In this document: piece after piece, positions 45,456-53,503 of the stretch
Numbering within the stretch: the stretch's first letter is position 1
Layout: the number at the start of each line of letters is the position of its first letter
DNA from: Streptomyces sp. NBRC 110035
GTDB lineage: Bacteria > Actinomycetota > Actinomycetes > Streptomycetales > Streptomycetaceae
Length of the DNA: 64,000 bases
NCBI RefSeq assembly: GCF_000829695.1
Contig: NZ_BBNN01000034.1
Coordinates: 1-64,000, forward strand
Reading direction: 5' to 3'
Program-made: the position numbers and the translations under genes
The notes under the pieces: model-generated
The model's input: only the letters and a program-made list of their open reading frames with translations
What the model was told of the DNA's origin: nothing
Database searches by the model: none

Positions 45456-46706
45456 TTGGCACGGAAGATCGGCAGCCGGTACACCGCCCACCAGGTCCTC
45501 GGCCGGGGCAGCGCCGGCACGGTGTGGCTCGGCGAGGGGCCGGAGGGGCCCGTCGCCATCAAGCTGCTGCGCGAGGACCTCTCCTCGGACCAGGAACTCG
45601 TCGGACGCTTCGTGCAGGAGCGGACGGCGCTGCTCGGCCTGGAGCACCCGCACGTCGTCGCGGTGCGCGACCTGGTGGTCGACGGCAACGATCTCGCGCT
45701 GGTCATGGACCTGGTCCGCGGTACGGATCTGCGCACCCGCCTCGACCGCGAGCGCAGGCTCGCCCCGGAGGCCGCCGCGGCGATCGTCGCCGACGTCGCG
45801 GACGGCCTGGCGGCGGCGCACGCGGCGGGGGTCGTGCACCGGGACGTCAAGCCGGAGAACGTCCTGCTGGACATGCAGGGTCCGCTCGGCCCCGGCGGCT
45901 CGCACCGCGCGCTGCTGACCGACTTCGGTGTGGCCAAGCTCATCGACACCCCGCGCCGCACCCGTGCCACGAAGATCATCGGGACGCCGGACTACCTGGC
46001 TCCGGAGATCGTGGAGGGCCTGCCGCCGCGCGCGTCGGTCGACATCTACGCCCTCGCCACGGTCCTGTACGAGCTGCTCGCGGGTTTCACGCCGTTCGGC
46101 GGCGGACATCCCGGAGCGGTGCTGCGCCGCCATGTCACCGAGTCGGTCGTCCCGCTCCCCGGCATCCCCGACGAGCTGTGGCAGCTGCTCGTGCAGTGCC
46201 TGGCCAAGGCGCCCGCCTCGCGGCTGCGGGCCTCGGAGCTCGGGGCGCGGCTGCGGGAGCTGCTGCCCCTGCTGGCCGGGATGCCGCCGCTGGACGTGGA
46301 CGAGCCGGACACCGAGCCGGCGGAGCGGGAGGGCGACGAGACCCGGCCCTCCGGTCCGGCGCCGGCCACCGCGGAGCCCGCGCCGCGCCGCGGCGCCGTT
46401 CCGCTGGTGCCGGGCGCGAAGCCGGCCGACTCCAACCGGGACACCCATACGTCGATGCGGGTGCCGGCCCCGGACGAGCTGGCCGGAGGCGCCCGCGGCA
46501 CGGCCCGCGCGCCCCGCGCCAGCGGCGCCCGCCGCCCCGGCTCGGCCCGCAACCGCGCGATCGCCCGGCGGCGCCGGCTGGCCCTGGCCGCGCTGACGGT
46601 GACCCTGCTGGCCGCCGTCGGGGCGGGCGCCTGGCTGGCCGCCTCGGACGACGGGCCCGGAGCGGACCCGCGCGACTCGAACAACTCGGCCCCCGCCACG
46701 CCCTGA
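45456..46706 (+). CDS. pkaB: Serine/threonine protein kinase PkaB
   Basis: A 416-residue Ser/Thr kinase with motifs GRGSAGTVW, VAIKLLRED, HRDVKPENVLL, LTDFGVAKL and YLAPEIVEG. A Pro/Ala-rich linker follows, then a single C-terminal membrane helix (LALAALTVTLLAAVGAGAWLA), with a very short outer tail. It starts with a rare TTG, supported by AGGAG five bases upstream and by the kinase domain beginning at residue 5. It follows pkaA after 141 bases; the gap contains a possible separate promoter. Confidence 0.92.
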   Translation: MARKIGSRYTAHQVLGRGSAGTVWLGEGPEGPVAIKLLREDLSSDQELVGRFVQERTALLGLEHPHVVAVRDLVVDGNDLALVMDLVRGTDLRTRLDRERRLAPEAAAAIVADVADGLAAAHAAGVVHRDVKPENVLLDMQGPLGPGGSHRALLTDFGVAKLIDTPRRTRATKIIGTPDYLAPEIVEGLPPRASVDIYALATVLYELLAGFTPFGGGHPGAVLRRHVTESVVPLPGIPDELWQLLVQCLAKAPASRLRASELGARLRELLPLLAGMPPLDVDEPDTEPAEREGDETRPSGPAPATAEPAPRRGAVPLVPGAKPADSNRDTHTSMRVPAPDELAGGARGTARAPRASGARRPGSARNRAIARRRRLALAALTVTLLAAVGAGAWLAASDDGPGADPRDSNNSAPATP

Positions 46707-46792
46707 CCCCCGACTCGCCGCCCTGACCTGCCCCGACGCCCGCTACAGGCCCTGCGGACGGGCGTCCGGCATGGGCTGCTCGGACGAGCCGT

Positions 46793-46798
46793 TACGCT
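46793..46798 (+). promoter_or_regulatory. Predicted -10 box of prfB
   Basis: TACGCT lies 6 bases before the GTG of prfB, and there is no ribosome-binding site, so a leaderless mRNA is likely. Confidence 0.45.
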
Positions 46799-46804
46799 GG
46801 GGGT

Positions 46805-47911
46805 GTGGCAGTCGTCGATGTTTCCGAAGAGCTCAAGTCCCTCTCCTCGACCATGGAGTCGATCGAGGCCGTTCTGGACCTCGACAAGCTGAGGGCAGAC
46901 ATCGCCGTGCTCGAGGAGCAGGCGGCCGCTCCCTCCCTGTGGGACGACCCGGATGCGGCGCAGAAGATCACCAGCAAGCTCTCCCACCTCCAGGCCGAGG
47001 TCAGGAAGGCGGAGACGCTGCGCGGGCGGATCGACGATCTCGCCGTGCTCTTCGAGATGGCCGAGGAGGAGGACGACCCGGACACCCGCGCGGAGGCCGA
47101 GTCCGAGCTGACCAACGTCCGCAAGGCGCTCGACGAGATGGAGGTCCGGACCCTCCTGTCCGGCGAGTACGACGCGCGCGAGGCGCTCGTCAACATCCGC
47201 GCGGAGGCCGGTGGCGTCGACGCCGCCGACTTCGCGGAGAAGCTCCAGCGCATGTACCTGCGCTGGGCCGAGCAGCACGGCTACAGGACCGAGATCTACG
47301 AGACGTCGTACGCGGAGGAGGCCGGCATCAAGTCGACCACCTTCGCCGTGCAGGTGCCGTACGCCTACGGCACCCTCTCGGTCGAGCAGGGCACCCACCG
47401 GCTGGTGCGCATCTCGCCCTTCGACAACCAGGGCCGTCGCCAGACCTCGTTCGCGGGCGTCGAGGTGCTGCCCGTCGTCGAGCAGACCGACCACGTCGAG
47501 ATCGACGAGTCCGAGCTGCGGGTGGACGTGTACCGGTCGTCCGGGCCCGGCGGCCAGGGCGTGAACACCACCGACTCCGCGGTGCGGCTGACCCACCTCC
47601 CCACCGGCATCGTGGTCTCCTGCCAGAACGAGCGCTCGCAGATCCAGAACAAGGCCACCGCGATGAACGTCCTCCAGGCCAAGCTGCTGGAGCGGCGCCG
47701 CCAGGAGGAGCAGGCCAAGATGGACGCCCTCAAGGGCGACGGCGGCAACTCCTGGGGCAACCAGATGCGTTCGTACGTGCTGCACCCCTACCAGATGGTC
47801 AAGGACCTGCGCACGGAGCACGAAGTCGGCAACCCCGAGGCCGTGTTCAACGGTGAGATCCAGGGCTTCCTGGAAGCCGGAATTCGCTGGCGCAAGCAGC
47901 GGGAGAAGTAA
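46805..47911 (+). CDS. prfB: Peptide chain release factor 2
   Basis: A 368-residue RF2 that ends translation at UGA and UAA. It contains the stop-codon recognition tripeptide SPF ([15 protein letters not shown]) and the catalytic GGQ loop ([20 protein letters not shown]). The reading frame is continuous from the GTG, so the autoregulatory +1 frameshift of E. coli prfB is absent, as usual in high-GC actinobacteria. It ends at a classical U-tailed terminator. Confidence 0.97.
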   Translation: MAVVDVSEELKSLSSTMESIEAVLDLDKLRADIAVLEEQAAAPSLWDDPDAAQKITSKLSHLQAEVRKAETLRGRIDDLAVLFEMAEEEDDPDTRAEAESELTNVRKALDEMEVRTLLSGEYDAREALVNIRAEAGGVDAADFAEKLQRMYLRWAEQHGYRTEIYETSYAEEAGIKSTTFAVQVPYAYGTLSVEQGTHRLVRISPFDNQGRRQTSFAGVEVLPVVEQTDHVEIDESELRVDVYRSSGPGGQGVNTTDSAVRLTHLPTGIVVSCQNERSQIQNKATAMNVLQAKLLERRRQEEQAKMDALKGDGGNSWGNQMRSYVLHPYQMVKDLRTEHEVGNPEAVFNGEIQGFLEAGIRWRKQREK

Positions 47912-48220
47912 CCCGGCGCGCGAACAATGCTTTGTCGACAAGGCAACTGCCGCCCCTGTGGCGGCAGTTGCCTTTTGTGTGTCGGAGAAGCCGGGGTTTT
48001 ACGTCACAATCACAGCTCCAACTCTCGGCAAAGTGCCTTTACCCGGACATCGCGTACGCAACGGCCTTGACGTTCATTTGAAAAATGGGAAAGGTGAGGC
48101 GCGGCATGCGTATCTCTGGGGCGCATGTGAACCGGGGGGCTTGCCTGTGGCAGTCGGCCCTGTTGATCACGGCCCCGAACGCAGCCTCATTGACGATCAG
48201 CTACTGGGGGTAGCACGCAT
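47912..48220 (+). other. Intergenic region after prfB
   Basis: A 309-bp gap. It contains the prfB terminator at 47940-47977 and then a stretch unusually low in GC (47975-48095). TTGACG (48067) and AAAGGT (48090), 17 bases apart, may be the promoter of the LAETG-protein gene. No gene is supported here. Confidence 0.55.
47940..47977 (+). terminator. prfB intrinsic terminator
   Basis: A perfect 15-bp stem (47940-47954 with 47960-47974) with a 5-base loop and a T-run (TTTTGTGTG). A canonical Rho-independent terminator, rare in this GC-rich genome. Confidence 0.9.
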
Positions 48221-48832
48221 ATGACGAAGAAGACGCGGATTCGCGTCGCACGCATCGCAGCCGGCGCAGTGGTCGCCGCGGGTGCATCGCTGATGGTGAC
48301 GGGCGTGGCCCAGGCCGACGAGGACCCCATCTGCGACATCGTGGTGACTCCGGACTGTGAGGAGGAGCCCGGCGAGGAGGAGCCCGGCGAGGGGGAGCCG
48401 GAGGAGCCTGTCGAGCCGGAGGAGCCCGTCGAGCCCGGGGAGCCTGTCGAGCCGGAGGAGCCCGGGGAGCCTGTCGAGCCGGAGGAGCCCGTCGAGCCCG
48501 TCGAGCCGGAGGAGCCCGTCGAGCCGACCGGGGAGCCGACGACCCCGGGCGGTGGCGGCAACGGTGACGGCAAGGGGAACGGCAACGGCGGCAACGCCGC
48601 CGACCCGGCCGGCGGCTCCGGCCCCTCCACCCAGGAGGAGGGCTCCTCGGCCCTCACCGACACGGGCGACGAGCCCGCCACGTCGGCCCAGGGCAGTGGC
48701 GAGGAGCTCGCCGAGACCGGTGCCGCCGAGATGACCTTCCTGGTCATCGGCGCCGCCACGATGATCGCCGGTGGCATCGGCTTCCGTGTGCTGCCGCGTC
48801 TCGCGGGCAGCCGCTCGGGTGCCGCTGCCTGA
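48221..48832 (+). CDS. LAETG-type cell-surface protein with Pro-Glu repeats
   Basis: A 203-residue secreted protein. An N-terminal signal peptide (MTKKTRIRVARIAAGAVVAA, cleaved after AQA) precedes a short region with two cysteines (ICDIVVTPDC), and then a highly acidic repeat of EEPVEP/GEPVEP units (residues ~45-105). A Gly/Asn-rich linker follows. The C-terminus has the sorting signal LAETG, a hydrophobic helix, and RVLPRLAGSR. LAxTG is the motif used by class E sortases in Streptomyces, as in long chaplins. It is probably linked to the cell wall, where the repeat would project it outward. GGGGG precedes the ATG. Confidence 0.85.
   Translation: MTKKTRIRVARIAAGAVVAAGASLMVTGVAQADEDPICDIVVTPDCEEEPGEEEPGEGEPEEPVEPEEPVEPGEPVEPEEPGEPVEPEEPVEPVEPEEPVEPTGEPTTPGGGGNGDGKGNGNGGNAADPAGGSGPSTQEEGSSALTDTGDEPATSAQGSGEELAETGAAEMTFLVIGAATMIAGGIGFRVLPRLAGSRSGAAA
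48357..48535 (+). repeat. Tandem Pro-Glu codon repeat
   Basis: Imperfect copies of the 18-mer GTCGAGCCGGAGGAGCCC, and shorter 9-base variants, encode the EEPVEP/GEPVEP tract of the LAETG protein. Such tracts vary in copy number between strains. Confidence 0.85.
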
Positions 48833-48936
48833 AGGTGACGGCGCGCGTACGCACCGTACGCACGGCAGGACGGAGGTCGAGGGGCTCGGAGCGGCGCATG
48901 CGCTCCGGGCCCCTCGGTCGTCCGTGCCGTGTGCCG

Positions 48937-49128
48937 TCAGGCGGTCTGGTGGGCGAGCAGCGCCACCGCCGCGACCAGTACCACCAGCAGCGCGATCAGC
49001 GCCGTCGGGTTCAGGCCCGCGAAGAAGTTCACCTGCTGCAGCCGCTCACGGTTCGCGCGGCACACCGGGCACCGGCCCTCGTTCACGGGTGCGGCGCAGT
49101 TGGCGCACACCAGCCGGTCGTACGTCAT
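48937..49128 (-). CDS. Small zinc-ribbon membrane protein
   Basis: A 63-residue protein. The N-terminus has two CxxC pairs (LVCANCAAPVNEGRCPVCRANRERL) forming a zinc ribbon. The C-terminus is a single membrane helix (LIALLVVLVAAVALLAHQ). The ATG at 49128 has an excellent GGAGGGCGAGCGC ribosome site, while the longer open frame upstream lacks one. The function is unknown. It is divergent from ftsE with a 291-bp gap, and its position next to ftsEX is conserved in Streptomyces. Confidence 0.8.
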   Translation of the reverse strand: MTYDRLVCANCAAPVNEGRCPVCRANRERLQQVNFFAGLNPTALIALLVVLVAAVALLAHQTA

Positions 49129-49419
49129 GCGCTCGCCCTCCTCGCGCCGGTTCCGGTCGGTACAACGCCCGCGACGACGCGAACGTTCCCCGTCCCACTG
49201 TGCCAGGTTCCGCGGGAATCGGCGCGGCCCTCCGTGCCCTGCCTCGCCCCCGCCCCCGGCCCCGTCCCGTCCGTCCTCTGTCGGCTTCCGGCGCACCGGG
49301 CGGGTGCACATCCGGCATATAGCGCGCAAGTGTCGCGCAACCCCGGCCGGTGACTGCGGGCGGCCTTCCGCTTCGCGTAAGGTCACGCACATCTACCCCC
49401 GGCGACCCGTGGTGCACCA

Positions 49420-50109
49420 GTGATCCGATTCGACAACGTCTCCAAGGCCTACCCCAAACAGAACCGTCCAGCCCTCCGGGATGTCACCCTGGAGGTCGAG
49501 AAGGGCGAGTTCGTGTTCCTCGTGGGGTCCTCGGGCTCCGGCAAGTCCACCTTCCTGCGGCTGATCCTCCGCGAGGAGCGGGCCAGCCACGGGCAGGTGC
49601 ACGTCCTGGGCAAGGACCTCGCGCGCGTCTCCAACTGGAAGGTGCCGCAGGTCCGGCGCCAGCTGGGGACGGTGTTCCAGGACTTCCGGCTGCTGCCCAA
49701 CAAGACGGTCGCCGAGAACGTCGCCTTCGCGCAGGAGGTCATCGGCAAGTCCCGCGGCGAGATCCGCAAGTCCGTGCCGCAGGTGCTCGACCTGGTGGGG
49801 CTCGGCGGCAAGGAGGACCGGATGCCCGGTGAGCTCTCCGGCGGTGAGCAGCAGCGCGTCGCCATCGCGCGGGCCTTCGTCAACCGGCCCAAGCTGCTCA
49901 TCTGCGACGAGCCCACCGGCAACCTCGACCCGCAGACCTCGGTGGGCATCATGAAGCTGCTCGACCGGATCAACCGGACGGGCACCACCGTGGTGATGGC
50001 GACGCACGACCAGAACATCGTGGACCAGATGCGCAAGCGCGTCATCGAGCTGGAGAAGGGCCGCCTCGTCCGTGACCAGGCACGCGGCGTCTACGGCTAC
50101 CAGCACTGA
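49420..50109 (+). CDS. ftsE: Cell division ATP-binding protein FtsE
   Basis: A 229-residue ABC ATPase that pairs with FtsX and activates peptidoglycan hydrolases at division sites. Walker A is [16 protein letters not shown], the signature is [14 protein letters not shown], Walker B is [13 protein letters not shown], and the H-loop is MATHDQ. It has a GTG start with no clear ribosome-binding site. A TAAGGT box ~40 bases upstream could be the promoter. ftsX follows after 29 bases. Confidence 0.96.
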   Translation: MIRFDNVSKAYPKQNRPALRDVTLEVEKGEFVFLVGSSGSGKSTFLRLILREERASHGQVHVLGKDLARVSNWKVPQVRRQLGTVFQDFRLLPNKTVAENVAFAQEVIGKSRGEIRKSVPQVLDLVGLGGKEDRMPGELSGGEQQRVAIARAFVNRPKLLICDEPTGNLDPQTSVGIMKLLDRINRTGTTVVMATHDQNIVDQMRKRVIELEKGRLVRDQARGVYGYQH

Positions 50110-50138
50110 CGAGGAACGGAAAGGCTTAACCCCACGCC

Positions 50139-51056
50139 ATGCGCGCCCAGTTCGTTCTGTCGGAGATCGGTGTCGGTCTCCGCCGCAACCTGACGATGAC
50201 CTTCGCCGTCGTCGTCTCCGTCGCCCTGTCGCTCGCCCTGTTCGGTGCCTCACTCCTGATGAGCGACCAGGTCACCAGCATGAAGGGCTACTGGTACGAC
50301 AAGGTCAACGTCTCCATCTTCCTGTGCAACAAGAGTGACGCCGAGTCCGACCCCAACTGCGCCAAGGGGGCGGTGACCGAGGACCAGAAGGGGCAGATCA
50401 AGGGCGACCTGGAGAAGATGTCGGTCGTCGACTCGGTCACCTACGAGTCCCAGGACGCGGCGTACAAGCACTACAAGGAGCAGTTCGGCGACTCCCCGCT
50501 GGCCAGTTCCCTCACGCCGGACCAGATGCAGGAGTCGTACCGCATCAAGCTCAAGGACCCGGAGAAGTACGAGGTCGTCGCGACCGCCTTCGACGGGCGG
50601 GACGGGGTGCAGTCCGTGCAGGACCAGAAGGGCATCCTGGACAACCTCTTCGGTCTGCTGAACGGCATGAACTGGGCCGCCCGCGCGGTGATGGCCCTCA
50701 TGCTGGTCGTCGCCCTCATGCTGATCGTCAACACGGTGCGTGTCTCGGCGTTCAGCCGTCGGCGTGAGACCGGGATCATGCGGCTGGTGGGTGCCTCGGG
50801 CTTCTACATCCAGGCGCCGTTCATCGCCGAGGCCGCGGTCGCCGGACTCATCGGCGGCACCCTCGCCTGCGGATTCCTGCTGGTCGGCCGGTACTTCATC
50901 ATCGACAACGGACTGGCGCTGTCGGAGAAGCTGAACCTGATCAACTTCATCGGCTGGGACGCGGTGCTGACTAAGCTTCCGCTGATCCTCGCCACCAGTC
51001 TGCTGATGCCGGCCCTGGCCGCTTTCTTCGCGCTGCGCAAGTACCTGAAGGTGTGA
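50139..51056 (+). CDS. ftsX: Cell division protein FtsX
   Basis: A 305-residue membrane protein of the FtsX/ABC type. An N-terminal TM helix (TMTFAVVVSVALSLALFGASLL) is followed by a large extracellular loop with two cysteines (FLCNKSDAESDPNCAKG), as in mycobacterial FtsX, and then three C-terminal helices (RAVMALMLVVALMLIVNTVRVSAF and onwards). The loop recruits a peptidoglycan hydrolase. A hairpin terminator follows. Confidence 0.96.
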   Translation: MRAQFVLSEIGVGLRRNLTMTFAVVVSVALSLALFGASLLMSDQVTSMKGYWYDKVNVSIFLCNKSDAESDPNCAKGAVTEDQKGQIKGDLEKMSVVDSVTYESQDAAYKHYKEQFGDSPLASSLTPDQMQESYRIKLKDPEKYEVVATAFDGRDGVQSVQDQKGILDNLFGLLNGMNWAARAVMALMLVVALMLIVNTVRVSAFSRRRETGIMRLVGASGFYIQAPFIAEAAVAGLIGGTLACGFLLVGRYFIIDNGLALSEKLNLINFIGWDAVLTKLPLILATSLLMPALAAFFALRKYLKV

Positions 51057-51067
51057 CTCTTGCCAAG

Positions 51068-51098
51068 AGGGGCGTACGGGCAACCGACCGTGCGCCCC
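51068..51098 (+). terminator. ftsEX terminator
   Basis: AGGGGCGTACGG pairs with CCGTGCGCCCCT (one G-U) around an 8-base loop, 12 bases after the ftsX stop. Confidence 0.7.
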
Positions 51099-51110
51099 TT
51101 CGCGCTGTCC

Positions 51111-51116
51111 TAGACT
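51111..51116 (+). promoter_or_regulatory. Predicted -10 box of ctpA
   Basis: TAGACT lies seven bases before the ATG of the S41 protease gene, implying a leaderless transcript separate from ftsEX. Confidence 0.5.
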
Positions 51117-51123
51117 CACCGGC

Positions 51124-52278
51124 ATGTCAGGTCGTGCCCCGTTCTGCGAGCCCCGTCGGATCCGCCGAGGGGGCGCCCTGACCTTGGTGTTCGCCGGTGT
51201 GCTCGTGGCCGGCGCGGCCACCGGCAACCTGCCCGCGCCCGCCGACCGGAAGCCCGCCGCGGGCAGTACCCCGTCGGCCGCTCCCGTCGGCCGCCACGCC
51301 GAGGTCGCCGAGGCGGCCGAGGAGGCCATGGCCGCGGGCACGTCCCCCGTGGAGGCCGCACGGCGCGCCGTCAGCCGCAGTGGGGACCGGTGGGGCGCCG
51401 TCTACTCCCCGGGCGAGTACGAGGACACCCTCGACGGCAGCTACACCGGCGTCGGCCTGTGGGCCCGGGAACGCTCCGGCCGCATCGAGGTGACCGGGGT
51501 GGGCGGCGACACCCCCGCGGCCGACGCCGGCATCCGTGCGGGCGACCTGCTGCGCAGCGTCGACGGCACGCCGGTCGACGGAAGGCCCGTCACCGAGGTC
51601 GTCTCCTTATTGCGCGGTGACGACACGGAGGAATCCGCCGGCACCACCGTCCGCCTCGGCCTGGAGCGCGGCACGCGCGCGTGGAGCGAGACCCTGCGCA
51701 GGGCCAGGCTCTCCCGCGACACCGTCACCGTCGACGAACTCCCCGGCGGGACCACCGTCGTCAGGGTCGGCGCCTTCACCAAGGGCTCCGGCGACGAGGT
51801 CCGGGCCGCCGTGCGCCGGGCCCCGGCCGACGCGGGCATCGTCCTCGACCTGCGCGGCAACTCCGGCGGCCTGGTCGCCGAGGCGGTCACCGCGGCCTCC
51901 GCCTTCCTCGACGGCGGCCTGGTCGCCACGTACGACGTCGAGGGCGAGCAGCGCGCCCTGCACGCCGAGCCCGGCGGCGACACCGGCAGACCCCTGGTCG
52001 CGCTCGTCGACGGCGGGACGATGAGCGCGGCCGAACTGCTCACCGGCGCCCTCCAGGACCGCGGACGGGCGGTCGTCGTGGGCTCCCGCACCTTCGGCAA
52101 GGGCGCGGTGCAGATGCCCGGCAGGCTGCCCGACGGTTCGGTCGCCGAACTGACCGTGGGCCACTACCGGACCCCGTCCGGCCGGGGTGTCGACGGCCGG
52201 GGCATCACCCCCGACCTGGAGGCCGAGGAGCAGGCCATCGAGCGGGCGGGCACGGTCCTCGCCGGACTCGGCCGGTAG
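51124..52278 (+). CDS. S41-family carboxyl-terminal processing protease with TTA codon
   Basis: A 384-residue CtpA/Prc-like protease. An N-terminal hydrophobic signal/anchor (GALTLVFAGVLVAGAATG) is followed by a PDZ domain (GVGLWARERSGRIEVTGV to RAGDLLRSVDGTPVDGRPV). The tail-specific protease core has the catalytic serine in DGGTMSAAELLTGAL and the lysine in RTFGKGAVQ. It would cleave extracytoplasmic proteins at their C-termini. Codon 162 (51607-51609) is TTA, which needs the developmentally controlled bldA tRNA in Streptomyces. The gene lies between ftsEX and smpB. Confidence 0.92.
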   Translation: MSGRAPFCEPRRIRRGGALTLVFAGVLVAGAATGNLPAPADRKPAAGSTPSAAPVGRHAEVAEAAEEAMAAGTSPVEAARRAVSRSGDRWGAVYSPGEYEDTLDGSYTGVGLWARERSGRIEVTGVGGDTPAADAGIRAGDLLRSVDGTPVDGRPVTEVVSLLRGDDTEESAGTTVRLGLERGTRAWSETLRRARLSRDTVTVDELPGGTTVVRVGAFTKGSGDEVRAAVRRAPADAGIVLDLRGNSGGLVAEAVTAASAFLDGGLVATYDVEGEQRALHAEPGGDTGRPLVALVDGGTMSAAELLTGALQDRGRAVVVGSRTFGKGAVQMPGRLPDGSVAELTVGHYRTPSGRGVDGRGITPDLEAEEQAIERAGTVLAGLGR

Positions 52279-52350
52279 CACGGCCGGGGGCACGGCCGTC
52301 GAAATCGGCTTTCCGCCGACCCCCTCCGTAGTGCCAAAATGGGCTGCACT

Positions 52351-52830
52351 ATGGCTAAGGAAAAAGGGCGCAAGCTGATCGCGCAGAACAAGAAGGCGCG
52401 GCACGACTACCTCATCATCGACACCTACGAGGCAGGCCTGGTCCTCACCGGGACCGAGGTGAAGTCGCTGCGCCAGGGCAGGGCGTCGCTGGCGGACGGC
52501 TTCGTCCAGCTGGACGGCAACGAGGCGTGGCTGCACAACGTGCACGTCCCCGAGTACAGCCAGGGCACCTGGACCAACCACAGCGCGCGGCGCAAGCGCA
52601 AGCTGCTGCTGCACCGTGAGGAGATCGACAAGCTGGAGTCCAAGTCCCAGGAGACGGGACACACCATCGTGCCGCTCGCCCTGTACTTCAAGGACGGCCG
52701 CGCGAAGGTGGAGATCGCGCTGGCGAAGGGCAAGAAGGAGTACGACAAGCGCCAGACGCTCCGTGAGAAGCAGGACCGGCGCGAGACCGAGCGGGCGATC
52801 TCGGCGGTCCGCCGCAAGCAGCGGGCGTAG
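52351..52830 (+). CDS. smpB: SsrA-binding protein SmpB
   Basis: A 159-residue SmpB. It binds tmRNA and delivers it to stalled ribosomes in trans-translation. Conserved blocks are [56 protein letters not shown] and [30 protein letters not shown]. The basic C-terminal tail that enters the mRNA channel is present. ATG 52351 matches the family start ([13 protein letters not shown]). The tmRNA gene lies directly downstream. Confidence 0.97.
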   Translation: MAKEKGRKLIAQNKKARHDYLIIDTYEAGLVLTGTEVKSLRQGRASLADGFVQLDGNEAWLHNVHVPEYSQGTWTNHSARRKRKLLLHREEIDKLESKSQETGHTIVPLALYFKDGRAKVEIALAKGKKEYDKRQTLREKQDRRETERAISAVRRKQRA

Positions 52831-52860
52831 GGCGGACCCCGGGCAGGAGGGCCTGCCCGA

Positions 52861-52889
52861 GCGGCCTCCGGGCCGGCGGCGGAGGCCGC
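52861..52889 (+). terminator. smpB terminator
   Basis: A perfect 10-bp stem (52861-52870 with 52880-52889) with a 9-base loop, 30 bases after smpB and before the tmRNA promoter. Confidence 0.6.
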
Positions 52890-52936
52890 GGAGCGGCCGC
52901 GCGGGAATACGCTGGCACCGACCCGCGTTGGTCACG

Positions 52937-52942
52937 TACGAT
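52937..52942 (+). promoter_or_regulatory. Possible -10 box of ssrA
   Basis: TACGAT lies 46 bases upstream of the mature tmRNA 5' end. No good -35 match is at the expected distance. Confidence 0.35.
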
Positions 52943-52987
52943 GGGGATCGCACCTCACAGCGGGTGCACACCTTGAGAAATGAACAT

Positions 52988-53388
52988 GGGGATGATCGGT
53001 TTCGACAGCGGCTGTCGAAGCAGGGGAAGCGTGTCGAGGAAGCGGCCATGATCTCGTAAACCACAGGCCGAAAAAAATAATCGCCAATTCCAAGCGATCC
53101 ATCTCCCAGGGCGAGCTCGCCCTCGCTGCCTGATCTTCAGGTAGCGAGCAGCGGCTCCCCTACCAAAGGGAGTGTCAGCCCGGGGGTGTTCCCGACCCGG
53201 ATCCTGGCATCATTCAGGGAACTAAACCTTGATCCCGGTCACGGGGTGAAGAGGGAAATCCAACAGTGACTGAGCCCGTCGGAGACTTGTCCGCGTGATC
53301 TCCGGGGCTGAGAAAAGCACAGCGGACTGCACACGGAGAAGCCCTGATTCCGCACCGTTGGACGCGGGTTCGATTCCCGCCATCTCCA
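52988..53388 (+). ncRNA. ssrA: Transfer-messenger RNA
   Basis: A tmRNA of about 401 nt. The 5' GGGGATGATCGG pairs with the 3' CATCTCC in the tRNA-like acceptor stem, and GGGTTCGATTCCC is the T-arm. The 3' CCA is not encoded. The internal reading frame (53083-53133) encodes the proteolysis tag ANSKRSISQGELALAA followed by TGA; the ending LAA is the usual ClpXP signal. Together with smpB just upstream it rescues ribosomes stalled on mRNAs without stop codons. Confidence 0.96.
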
Positions 53389-53401
53389 CTTACCCCATGT
53401 G

Positions 53402-53439
53402 GGCACAGGCCCCGTCGCATCAGCGGCGGGGCCTGTGCC
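53402..53439. terminator. tmRNA / lacI bidirectional terminator
   Basis: A perfect 13-bp stem (53402-53414 with 53427-53439) with a 12-base loop just after tmRNA. It can also end the convergent LacI gene. Confidence 0.8.
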
Positions 53440-53503
53440 ATGCGCTCACGCACCGTGTCACGCGGTCGCGCGAAGGCCACGGCCGGGTGGCACGCCGGGC
53501 GGG

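Noticed and set aside
46805-46900. Programmed +1 frameshift at the start of prfB, as in E. coli
   Set aside because: The frame is uninterrupted from the GTG, and there is no in-frame UGA near codon 25.
48357-48535. Possible CRISPR-like array
   Set aside because: The repeats are contiguous coding units without unique spacers. They encode the Pro-Glu tract of the LAETG protein.
53360-53391. A separate tRNA gene (GGTTCGATTCCC T-arm)
   Set aside because: It is the 3' tRNA-like domain of tmRNA, pairing with the 5' end at 52988. No independent D-arm or anticodon arm is present.
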